From NCBI RefSeq assembly GCF_014596725.1, contig NZ_JACVEG010000002.1, positions 868,001 through 932,000 of the forward strand: 64,000 bases of DNA, in the 5' to 3' direction. Of this stretch, positions 26,448 through 34,166 are shown piece after piece. Numbering within the stretch: the stretch's first letter is position 1; each line of letters opens with the position of its first letter. The notes beneath the pieces were generated by a model. It was given only the letters and a program-made list of their open reading frames with translations. It ran no database searches and was not told the origin of the DNA. Position numbers and translations under genes: made by a program. The stretch is from Vibrio sp. Y2-5 (lineage in GTDB: Bacteria; Pseudomonadota; Gammaproteobacteria; Enterobacterales; Vibrionaceae).

Positions 26448-28156
26448 ATAACATCACTTTTAAGTAGTGTATAGCGGCTAGCGCTGGCAATGGACAGAGG
26501 TTTAGAAAACCAATAGCCCTGAAAATAGGATGCTCCCATATCTTTATACTTTTGGAACATCGCTTGATCTTCAATCCCTTCAAACACAATATCAATTCCT
26601 TTCGAGCGACATAACTGAGTAATAAACTGTAGGTATTGCTCGTAGGCGTCGTTGGTCATCGATTTTGTCGTCATCACTCTATCTATCTTGATTTGGTTTA
26701 GTGGCAAGCCCAGGAAACTGTGAATAGAGCTAAAACCAGAACCAAAGTCATCGAGCGAAAGAGAAAATCCCATACTGCTCAAAATATAAATCTGGTTTAA
26801 TGCATTTTTGTTCCCGTCGAGCATGACGGTCTCTGTTAATTCGAGAACGATGGATTTTGGTTCGACGTTAGAATTTACAGCGAGAGTGTATAGGTTTGAG
26901 GGGAAATTAGTATCTAAGAGTTGTAGTACTGAAACGTTGACGTTAACGCGTATATCAGCTTGATTTAATTGGTTATAGCGACTGATGAACTCACATGCTT
27001 TGCCAAAAACCAAATACCCTAATTCATTGATTAAGCCTTTTTTCTCGGCAATTGGAATAAATTCATCGGGATATATTTCACCGTAACCTTTAGAACGCCA
27101 TCTGACTAACGCTTCAAAGCTGGCAACTTTTCCATTTTCTGCATTTATTATGGGTTGGAATTTTACGCTAAGCGATCGAGAGTGGATCGCTTCTTTAAGT
27201 TCTTTCTCAATGAAGAAGAAACGGTCAACACTGTGCTGGGTTCTACCGGTATAGATTTCAATTCGGGACCGGTTATTTTCACCTGCAAACTGGCAGGTTC
27301 TTGAAGCAATACTTAAGCATTCAGGAGCCGTTAAGCTCGTGTCTACATATGGATATACGCCAATACTAATTTTGTCTCCATACAACTTGCCATATTCAAG
27401 TGTAGATTCAGCATAGTGCTTGAGGATGTTCTGGCATAGCCTTTGCAGTTCCCCTGTTGTGTAGTCTCCGTATAGTAGAACGGCAAAATCATCGGAACGT
27501 ACACGATAATGTTCGCAACTATCATTCGGAAGTACGCGTAATGCGCCTGTTAAATGTTCAATAATCTGTTGAAAAACATCTGTGCCGTATTGATTAAGAT
27601 AAGACTTAATATCGTCAATTTGGATGTAGAGCAGGGTGGCATTCAGTTGCGGCTTTTTAGCGAGAGCTTCTATGTCGTGTATCAGCTTGGTTCTATTTGA
27701 AAGCCCAGTAGCGTTGTCGAAAAAGGCAGCTTGATGGAGGTAGGATTCCATCAGTTTTTGATCGGAAATGTCTCGATGGCATCCGACCATAAAAGTTTTT
27801 CCACATATGTTTTTTGTCGTCGCAACACCTTCAACCCAAACGTACTGGCCATTGGCTTTTCTTAAGCGGTATTGAGTAGCGAGATTGCCGCCTTCGTCAA
27901 TATGCTGTCCTATACGGCTATCAAGCAAGGCTGAATCTAAAGGATGGACAATGTTAAACCAATCTGCCAGCTCAATTGTCTTCGTTTCAAAGCCAAATTG
28001 ATGGTAGAACTCAGGGTTATAAAAAGTCATCAAACCCTGTTCATCCATATAGAAAACGCCGTGTTTGAACACGTCGAAAATGTGTACTAAACGTTTCAAG
28101 TAAGTATCATCCAGAACATTCTCTATAACAGATAAATTATCTTGTTTTAACGACAT
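26417..28156 (-). CDS. PAS-GGDEF-EAL protein, probable c-di-GMP phosphodiesterase
   Basis: A 579-residue cytosolic signalling protein. It has a PAS/PAC sensor (about 15-130, with GVFYMDEQGLMTFYN and YVWVEGVAT), a GGDEF-like domain (about 140-300) and an EAL domain (about 325-565). The GGDEF signature is degenerate (RSDDF), so cyclase activity is unlikely. The EAL domain looks intact: FEALVRW, VNVNVS, LELTET, LDDFGSG, QIKIDR and FEGIED carry the metal and catalytic residues. It should hydrolyse c-di-GMP, with PAS/GGDEF as regulator. An earlier in-frame ATG at 28189 exists; neither start has a strong ribosome binding site, and 28156 (MSLKQDNL) is slightly preferred. Confidence 0.88.
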   Translation of the reverse strand: MSLKQDNLSVIENVLDDTYLKRLVHIFDVFKHGVFYMDEQGLMTFYNPEFYHQFGFETKTIELADWFNIVHPLDSALLDSRIGQHIDEGGNLATQYRLRKANGQYVWVEGVATTKNICGKTFMVGCHRDISDQKLMESYLHQAAFFDNATGLSNRTKLIHDIEALAKKPQLNATLLYIQIDDIKSYLNQYGTDVFQQIIEHLTGALRVLPNDSCEHYRVRSDDFAVLLYGDYTTGELQRLCQNILKHYAESTLEYGKLYGDKISIGVYPYVDTSLTAPECLSIASRTCQFAGENNRSRIEIYTGRTQHSVDRFFFIEKELKEAIHSRSLSVKFQPIINAENGKVASFEALVRWRSKGYGEIYPDEFIPIAEKKGLINELGYLVFGKACEFISRYNQLNQADIRVNVNVSVLQLLDTNFPSNLYTLAVNSNVEPKSIVLELTETVMLDGNKNALNQIYILSSMGFSLSLDDFGSGFSSIHSFLGLPLNQIKIDRVMTTKSMTNDAYEQYLQFITQLCRSKGIDIVFEGIEDQAMFQKYKDMGASYFQGYWFSKPLSIASASRYTLLKSDVIPQAASKTTA

Positions 28157-28412
28157 AACCGCATACCAACTATAACAACCGCTAACCATAATGCGACATA
28201 TGGATGAAAGTAATGTGAATCTAACACATTGGTAAAAAAACAGAGTTTTAGATTATTAATACTAAACGATGTTTCAATTTAAATCTAAATGAATACTGAT
28301 TCAATTATTGATAATAATAATTGTTGTTAATCGTGCTGTAGCGCAAGCTTTAATGACAAAAAAGTCCACTTGCAATAACGCATCTCTTTGATGTTTAAAA
28401 CAATAGACCTAT

Positions 28413-28440
28413 AAAAAAGCGGCTCTAAGCCGCATTTTTT
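28413..28440. terminator. intrinsic terminator after gsk (bidirectional form)
   Basis: AAAAAAGCGGCT (28413-28424) pairs with AGCCGCATTTTTT (28428-28440) around a 3-base loop. T runs occur on both strands. The gene served is gsk on the lower strand. Confidence 0.8.
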
Positions 28441-28453
28441 CGTAGATATGAAC

Positions 28454-29758
28454 TTAACGTTCCCAATATGCTTCTTCTAAGCTGTCTTCACGTTCAGGTA
28501 GCGAACGAGATAAGCGAGGAGAATGCTGCGTCAGAACTTCATAGCTGACACGGTTTGCGTATTTACACACTTGAGAAAGAGAAGAATATGTTAGGTATGG
28601 TTGATCATGCTTAACAGAATTTGGCACATTAATCAGATGGAAGGCATTGGCCGCCATATCATGCAATAGGGCAGATAGTGCTCCGTCACCGGCACCATTA
28701 GTATTCTTGATTTCGAGTGGGCCACCAAGATAAGGTCCGATATGCGAATAGATTTTAACTGGGTTCGCACAATCGTTTTTGCGCATAGCACGGCTGAATT
28801 CGTACTTATTAAATTCAGGAATGTTGCCCGGAAGTAGAGGCAATTCGGTTTCGCGCTTACTGGACTCGTCGGTATAACCGGCCATAAACAAGCCGATTGG
28901 GCCTGCGGTACACAGCACTAAATCAACCCATTGCAGTGCGATATCTGAAGCTAAAAGAGGATCTTTGTGCCCAGTTAATGCTTCACCTTCTTCTTCATTC
29001 ATTGCAACGATAGTGACGTTTTCTTTGAGAAATTCTTGCCACCATTTCTCATTGCCCTCAATGACATATTTAGTGCCTAGAGTTAAGACAACAGGAATGT
29101 TATTTGCTTTAGCCAGTTCAATAGCACGCTGAACAGCCTGTGGCATCGGGTCTTCCGGCTTTCCACGCATAAGATAAGAGGAAACAACTAGGGCTGAAGC
29201 TTTTTCGAATACTTGTTCGGGAATACTATCCGGACGTAATTTGTTCATGTGTCCTTCATTAATCGCAAACGTACGTTCACCGTCTTCAGTGATTAACGTA
29301 TAGCAACGACCTATAGGACCATCAACGGTTTGAAGATGATTCAGGTTCATGCGTGAAGAAGTTCGACATAAGTAACGATAGGCAAATGAACCGACTTCGA
29401 TGTTTTTAGACATAACACCAAGAAGTACTGATTTGCTATCCGCCAGTACGGAATAGTTGTGTAGCGTATTACCAATGGTGTCACCCGGATGTTGATGGGT
29501 GATGAGATTTAACTCAACCAGCTCTCTATACAAGGCATCCGCTTTAGACTCTTCAAGGACAAGGGAATGACCTTTACTTAAATCGTATTTGGCTAGGAAG
29601 TCGTTATCGACTCGGGCCTCAATATCAACAATCGTCTGACCGACACCGATGATGGTTGGTCTATGTAGCTTAGGCGCTTGCTGTATGTGGTTGAGTAATG
29701 GATCTCGAGCATGTGTCGGAAAGTAGTGCTTAGATTTACGCTGTCCGGGAAACTTCAT
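28454..29758 (-). CDS. gsk: inosine-guanosine kinase
   Basis: A 434-residue protein, the same length as E. coli Gsk and alike from end to end. The start MKFPGQRKSKHYFP, the middle VDGPIGRCYTLI and the end LPEREDSLEEAYW all match. It belongs to the ribokinase (PfkB) family and phosphorylates inosine and guanosine for purine salvage in the cytosol. The C-terminal catalytic motif NTNGAGDGALSALLHD carries the base aspartate. It is monocistronic, with a terminator downstream and the creA-like gene about 120 bases further left-to-right on the same strand. Confidence 0.97.
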   Translation of the reverse strand: MKFPGQRKSKHYFPTHARDPLLNHIQQAPKLHRPTIIGVGQTIVDIEARVDNDFLAKYDLSKGHSLVLEESKADALYRELVELNLITHQHPGDTIGNTLHNYSVLADSKSVLLGVMSKNIEVGSFAYRYLCRTSSRMNLNHLQTVDGPIGRCYTLITEDGERTFAINEGHMNKLRPDSIPEQVFEKASALVVSSYLMRGKPEDPMPQAVQRAIELAKANNIPVVLTLGTKYVIEGNEKWWQEFLKENVTIVAMNEEEGEALTGHKDPLLASDIALQWVDLVLCTAGPIGLFMAGYTDESSKRETELPLLPGNIPEFNKYEFSRAMRKNDCANPVKIYSHIGPYLGGPLEIKNTNGAGDGALSALLHDMAANAFHLINVPNSVKHDQPYLTYSSLSQVCKYANRVSYEVLTQHSPRLSRSLPEREDSLEEAYWER

Positions 29759-29878
29759 CTTGATTGTTTAGGGGAAAGAAATATTTCGTGCATAATATCA
29801 CAAATATATTTTTTTATTTTCATTTTATTACACGGTAAATGGTTAGAGAGATAAACCATTTACCGTATAACTAACTCA

Positions 29879-30358
29879 TTATTGAGTGCTGGTTTGGTTA
29901 ACAGGAAATGCGTTGTACGCCTTTGTTCCCCAGAGCGGAACGGTCGACAAACTGTGCTTAAAACTGCCATCCGTTTCTTTGGTTGTGTATGACAAATAAA
30001 GTAGCGTTTGATTTTCCGGGTCAAAAATACGTCGAACCTTCATGGTCTTAAAGAAAATACTTTTTGACTGCTTGAACACTACTTCGCCAGACTTGCTCTT
30101 ATCAATGGATGCGATCATGTCTGGAGTGATGTCGCCGGTTTGTCGGCAAGAGATTGAGCTGTCACTTGGGTCTGAAAGGCTCAAATTCGCTTCAATGGAC
30201 GCTATATGGCAGGTGACACCCAGAACTTTGTCATCGTGAAGAGACGCGATTTTTATGTCCTTTAAGGTAAAAACGCCTAGGGAAACATCGCCTACTTCGT
30301 TGTCTGAACATCCGAGTAGTAGGGTAGACAGTCCTACCATCAAAAGTATTTTTTTCAT
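29879..30358 (-). CDS. creA: CreA family lipoprotein
   Basis: A 159-residue protein of the CreA family. The N-terminus is a lipoprotein signal with lipobox LLLGC (Cys17), so it is predicted to be a membrane-anchored periplasmic lipoprotein. Family markers include VGDVSLGVFTLKDIKI, GVTCHIASIEANLSLSDPSDSSIS and FKTMKVRRIFDPENQTLLYLSYT. CreA lies upstream of the CreBC two-component genes in E. coli, but its function is unknown and no cre genes are present here. It lies upstream of gsk on the same strand with its own gap of about 120 bases. Confidence 0.9.
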   Translation of the reverse strand: MKKILLMVGLSTLLLGCSDNEVGDVSLGVFTLKDIKIASLHDDKVLGVTCHIASIEANLSLSDPSDSSISCRQTGDITPDMIASIDKSKSGEVVFKQSKSIFFKTMKVRRIFDPENQTLLYLSYTTKETDGSFKHSLSTVPLWGTKAYNAFPVNQTSTQ

Positions 30359-30566
30359 TGTTCATCCTATGGAGATCTGTACACAACTGAACTCATCATA
30401 ACCTAACTTGATAACAGATGCTGAACCAAATATCTGACAGTAAACAAAGAAAGAGCTGTAGATGAGATATCAAGACTTGTGAGATTGAGTGTACCTAAGT
30501 ATCCTTCGCTTATTCATTACAGCTAAATCAGGTTTTAGCGTAATCACTTCAATAGAAGAAGAATTC

Positions 30567-31076
30567 ATGACAGATTCCTATCCAAACGTCTTTAAAGTGA
30601 AAAATCAGTGGCTGTTTGATCAAGTTGAGGTGGAGTTTCCAACACCAGAGAGTTTAAAAGGTAGGGCGATATACAAGTCTCTTTGTGAAGATAAACTAGT
30701 GACGTTATTGACTAATAATAGTGCTCAAGAGTCAGACATTGATTTAGATGATATTTATCTGGTTGATTTTCATCGTTTGACGGTGATGTTCTCACTGTTG
30801 CAAGCATCGAGAGGACGTGATGAACAAGAGCAAAACTATCTGTTAGAGTTTTTCACCCAAATTATATTCTCTGAGCCTTGCTACCTTTATGTTGGGTTCA
30901 AGCAATCGGAGCCGGTCGCTGCAGCTTTAATTACTGAGTCTGAAAACGAACTCTTGGTTTCAGATGTTGTAATTAAAGACCTTGCTTATAGTTCTGCTGA
31001 TTTGTTCGCTCAAGCAGTGATACAAAAGTGGCTAATAAGTCACGATTTTTCAGGCTCGGTCTATATCGAACAGTAA
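30567..31076 (+). CDS. hypothetical protein, family not recognised
   Basis: A 169-residue soluble acidic protein with no signal peptide. The frame is open from 30489, but the upstream residues look non-coding and AGAAGAAGAA precedes the ATG at 30567. It begins MTDSYPNVFKVKNQWLFD. The segment CYLYVGFKQSEPVAAALI resembles a beta-strand pair of GNAT acetyltransferases, but no acetyl-CoA loop is visible, so I do not assign that family. Length, base composition and placement between creA and the HAD gene make it a likely real gene. Function unknown. Confidence 0.65.
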   Translation: MTDSYPNVFKVKNQWLFDQVEVEFPTPESLKGRAIYKSLCEDKLVTLLTNNSAQESDIDLDDIYLVDFHRLTVMFSLLQASRGRDEQEQNYLLEFFTQIIFSEPCYLYVGFKQSEPVAAALITESENELLVSDVVIKDLAYSSADLFAQAVIQKWLISHDFSGSVYIEQ

Positions 31077-31233
31077 GTTAAAGCATCCGTTGGCGTTGGA
31101 AATTTCCGGTTTGTTTTAAACAGTGACGATGCTACAAAATATCAATATTGATCCGTAACTACATTTCAAATTGTTAACTGAATCATTTTTCCTATTTCTT
31201 TTGTATTTAAACTGCATAGAAAGGAGAAATATT

Positions 31234-31890
31234 ATGGTTGGCAAAAAGACGAAGTGCGTTATTTTCGATTGTGAAGGGACATTGGTCGACAGTGAACGCT
31301 TGTGTTGTGAAGCCCTAGTACAAGTATTTAATGAAATTGGGGCAGAGCTAACTATCGAAGATATTATTGATAACTTTGAAGGTGGCAAAATTGCTGACAT
31401 TATGCACGCAACTTTGCAATTGGCTGAAAAGTCAGCAGATGTTGATGTTTTAGAACAGCGATATCGCGAAGTGTTAGAGCCTCTATTCTTACAAAAACTC
31501 ACGCCAATGCACGGTGCAGTAGAACTTTTAGACTGGCTTAGAGGAACGGGAACTGAATTCTGCGTAACATCGAATGCGCCCAAAGAGCGTATTGAATCCA
31601 TTCTAAAATCTGCTGGGCTATACCACTATTTCCAAGGTAAGATTTTTTCTGCATTCGAAGCAAATAGCTGGAAACCCGAACCTGATTTGATTCGCTACTG
31701 TGCGATGAATATGGGCTTTATGTTAGATGAATGTGTTTACGTTGATGATACACACAAAGGTGTGAAAGCCGGATTGAATGCCGGAGTTACCACCTTTCAA
31801 ATTACGCCTTTGGCTTGGCAAAACCGAGTTTCTCACCCCAAAGTTACAGTGCTAGAGAGTTTAGAGCAGTTAACTCTGTATTTAGCCTAA
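31234..31890 (+). CDS. HAD-IA family hydrolase, YieH-like
   Basis: A 218-residue haloacid-dehalogenase-type phosphatase resembling E. coli YieH (6-phosphogluconate phosphatase). The order is motif I VIFDCEGTLVDSE, motif II CVTSNAPKE, a motif III lysine in WKPEPD, and motif IV VYVDDTHKG, with a helical cap between motifs I and II. In motif I the second acidic residue, normally Asp (DxDGT), is Glu14, while the nucleophile Asp12 is kept. The frame is open from 31171, but AAGGAG 7 bases before the ATG at 31234 sets the start. It stands alone. Substrate is unproven. Confidence 0.88.
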   Translation: MVGKKTKCVIFDCEGTLVDSERLCCEALVQVFNEIGAELTIEDIIDNFEGGKIADIMHATLQLAEKSADVDVLEQRYREVLEPLFLQKLTPMHGAVELLDWLRGTGTEFCVTSNAPKERIESILKSAGLYHYFQGKIFSAFEANSWKPEPDLIRYCAMNMGFMLDECVYVDDTHKGVKAGLNAGVTTFQITPLAWQNRVSHPKVTVLESLEQLTLYLA

Positions 31891-31902
31891 CTTTTTATTG
31901 TT

Positions 31903-32091
31903 TTAATGAAGTGTATTCTCAGGCACATGGATGTACGGGGTTAATACCACACTAGCGGTTAAAATTTTTGCTTCAATGCTACTCAATTCTTCCGTGTGAA
32001 AACCACATTTACCACACGTGAACTTTTCACCACTTTCAGATATCAAATATTCATCGCTTTGACATAGCGGACAACACTCGATCATTTTCAT
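31903..32091 (-). CDS. small zinc-ribbon-like protein
   Basis: A 62-residue protein with two cysteine pairs, ECCPLCQS near the N-terminus and FTCGKCGFH about 20 residues on. This spacing fits a zinc ribbon. The remaining C-terminal half is hydrophobic and plain. AGAGA lies 7 bases before the ATG at 32091; a GTG at 32094 is directly upstream. It converges on the HAD gene with 12 bases between stops. Function unknown; it could bind nucleic acid or another protein. Confidence 0.6.
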   Translation of the reverse strand: MKMIECCPLCQSDEYLISESGEKFTCGKCGFHTEELSSIEAKILTASVVLTPYIHVPENTLH

Positions 32092-32331
32092 CACACATTC
32101 TCTTTGTATAGTTTTTATTATCTTGTTTTAGCGATTGCTTCTTTTATGTTCAGAATATACGGAATGTTGGACTGTGATGGTTATAATTAGATTATTCTTT
32201 CATTTTTTGAGATTCATTTCATAAATCTATGAATTGCGTTTGTTGATTTATTAACCTTAATTAACGAATACCGCGAATTTGGTAGAAACTTAGAACAGTC
32301 AAAGAAGAAAAACATAAATGGGGTCGAATAA

Positions 32332-32649
32332 ATGGAAGATAAATTCTGCATCGTTTTAACCACAACAAACAGTCAAGAAGTCACACAGCAGCTGATTCGA
32401 TACCTATTATCAAATCAACTGGCTGCATGTATTCAAACACTGCCCATTAATAGTCATTACATTTGGCAAGGTGAGGTATGTAATGACGAAGAGATCCTAT
32501 TGGTTATAAAAACGCAATCCAAATTGTTTGATCAAATCACGGAGGCGATTGAACAGATTCACAATTATGAAGTACCTCAACTCGTTCAGGTGCCTATTAC
32601 CGATGGCTTTAACCCGTATCTTGAATGGATTGAAGCTAATACGAATTAA
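32332..32649 (+). CDS. cutA: CutA divalent-cation tolerance protein
   Basis: A 105-residue CutA1-family protein, a trimeric ferredoxin-like fold of the signalling-protein type. It shows CIVLTTTNSQE, the core LLSNQLAACIQTLPINSHYIWQGE region, EEILLVIKTQ and YEVPQLVQVPI; the cysteine and final Glu-Trp (LEWIEAN) are usual. E. coli CutA affects copper tolerance but its biochemical role is unclear. In enterobacteria it neighbours dsbD; here it does not. Its stop codon overlaps the stop of the convergent DUF2238 gene by four bases. Confidence 0.93.
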   Translation: MEDKFCIVLTTTNSQEVTQQLIRYLLSNQLAACIQTLPINSHYIWQGEVCNDEEILLVIKTQSKLFDQITEAIEQIHNYEVPQLVQVPITDGFNPYLEWIEANTN

Positions 32650-33251
32650 TCTTTCAATCTATTAGGGTTAATTCGAATCTGAACGGCGAGTAACGATAAT
32701 GATGCTAATGCGCCTAATGTGTCGCACAGCATGTCTTTTTGAGCATCCCAAATGTCACCTTGAGACCCTAAAAACGCGATACCTTCATCACCACCAGCAA
32801 AATCCGCATACCACCATTCAACAATTTCGTAGCCAGCGGCAATACTCATAATACAAAACAGAGCATAGCTAGCGGCTAACCAAGGTGTCGCAAGTTTCTT
32901 TCGTATCAACAGTTCTGCAATTGGGTACGCATACAAACCAATGGAAAAATGAGCGACACGGTCAAAGTTGTTTCGCTCTGAACCAATCAAGTTATTAAAC
33001 CAGTCAAAAGGGACTTCAGAGAAGGTATATTTCGCGCCAATCGTGTGAAGCGTCAGCCATACAAAAAACAGAATATAAGACGTGGTACTTAATCGCTGTT
33101 TCATAGAGACCAACCATACAATCGTTAGAATCAGTAACGCAGGGATAATTTCAGCCACCCAAACAGCACGAGATGTTGGAGATAAGGCGGAAAAAACAAA
33201 CACGGTTGTATAGGCCAGACTTAAAAATGTCAGGCTTCTTGGTACTGTCAT
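32646..33251 (-). CDS. DUF2238 (YjdF-type) membrane protein
   Basis: A 201-residue integral membrane protein with about six transmembrane segments. It carries the DUF2238 markers: HTIGAKYTFSEVPF, NNFDRVAHFSIGLYAYPIAEL, SIAAGYEIVEWWYA and QGDIWDAQKDMLCDTLGA. These conserved His, Glu and Asp residues inside the membrane region suggest a catalytic or metal site, but no function is established. It overlaps cutA tail to tail by four bases. Confidence 0.88.
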   Translation of the reverse strand: MTVPRSLTFLSLAYTTVFVFSALSPTSRAVWVAEIIPALLILTIVWLVSMKQRLSTTSYILFFVWLTLHTIGAKYTFSEVPFDWFNNLIGSERNNFDRVAHFSIGLYAYPIAELLIRKKLATPWLAASYALFCIMSIAAGYEIVEWWYADFAGGDEGIAFLGSQGDIWDAQKDMLCDTLGALASLSLLAVQIRINPNRLKD

Positions 33252-33487
33252 AGTTCAGATGTCCTTTATTCAATTTCCGTGAACATATTTGCATCATTTG
33301 AAACAGTGTTCAATTAAGTTGTGTTGGAAATTGGGTAGATTAATTTCAAAGGTAACTGGGATTTGCTCGCATTCTGAAGTGGAAAAATTGAATTAAGGTC
33401 AAAGCCTTAATAGTTTCGTCCTATTCTTACTCGACAAACAGCCGCACATAGCTTTGAATAAAAGAAGGGAAAATTGAGAGAAACTAT

Positions 33488-34108
33488 ATGACTGAAGCAC
33501 AGCAAGTGTCCGCATCGTTTCAAAACTATGTTGAGAATCCGTTACTGTGGCCAATTCTGGAAGTGTTGAAACGTCAACCATCCGGTTGGAAAGTTCATAC
33601 GCTTGCCGCGCATTTAAGTGAACTTGAACTGATGCCGATATTGGATGACGCTCCAGAAAAAGATTTGTTCAAACGCAATTTTCTTATCATGAACGCGCTC
33701 TATCAACTGCAAGAGACGTTATACCCTAAGCAATGGTTACAAGTCGAAGCGATGGATATTATTCTGATGCCAATGTTTCGCAATGCCTCGCACGTTATTG
33801 ATGTTGAAGATCCTTTGCGCGAATATTATTCACAGTGGGAGCACTATGAAGCGAGTGAAGGGGAAGTAAAACGTCTTCTCCATGAATTCTGGACTCGCTA
33901 TCGTAAGTTTGTTGGTGGTAGCAGCAAAGACTTAAATCGACAGCAAGCCTTGCGCTTATTCGAACTCCACGATGATGCTACACACTTTGAAATCCGCAAA
34001 ACTTGGCGAAAGCTCGCTCTGAGATGGCATCCGGACAGAGATAATGGCAATGCGGACAAATTTAGGATCTTATGTGAGGCTTGGAATATTCTTCGCCAAG
34101 AGGCATAG
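33488..34108 (+). CDS. J-domain co-chaperone-like protein
   Basis: A 206-residue protein. The N-terminal 150 residues match the DnaJ-related family (NPLLWPILEVLKRQPSGWKV, LFKRNFLIMNALYQLQ). A C-terminal J domain (about 150-206) has the essential HPD tripeptide in LALRWHPDRDNG. It has no membrane anchor or zinc region, so it is not DjlA or DnaJ. It should stimulate an Hsp70 (DnaK) ATPase toward an unknown client. A strong bidirectional terminator separates it from the convergent ABC-ATPase-domain gene. Confidence 0.9.
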   Translation: MTEAQQVSASFQNYVENPLLWPILEVLKRQPSGWKVHTLAAHLSELELMPILDDAPEKDLFKRNFLIMNALYQLQETLYPKQWLQVEAMDIILMPMFRNASHVIDVEDPLREYYSQWEHYEASEGEVKRLLHEFWTRYRKFVGGSSKDLNRQQALRLFELHDDATHFEIRKTWRKLALRWHPDRDNGNADKFRILCEAWNILRQEA

Positions 34109-34124
34109 AATTCTTTGACCAGAG

Positions 34125-34153
34125 AAAAACAGCGCTATTTAGCGCTGTTTTTT
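34125..34153. terminator. bidirectional intrinsic terminator
   Basis: AAAAACAGCGCT, loop ATTT, AGCGCTGTTTTTT. It ends the J-domain gene on the upper strand and the ABC-ATPase-domain gene on the lower strand. Confidence 0.9.
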
Positions 34154-34166
34154 GTTTCCATCACTC

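Noticed and set aside
32646..32649. cutA/DUF2238 stop-codon overlap as a regulatory device
   Set aside because: Four-base tail-to-tail overlaps are common between compact convergent genes; nothing else supports a function.
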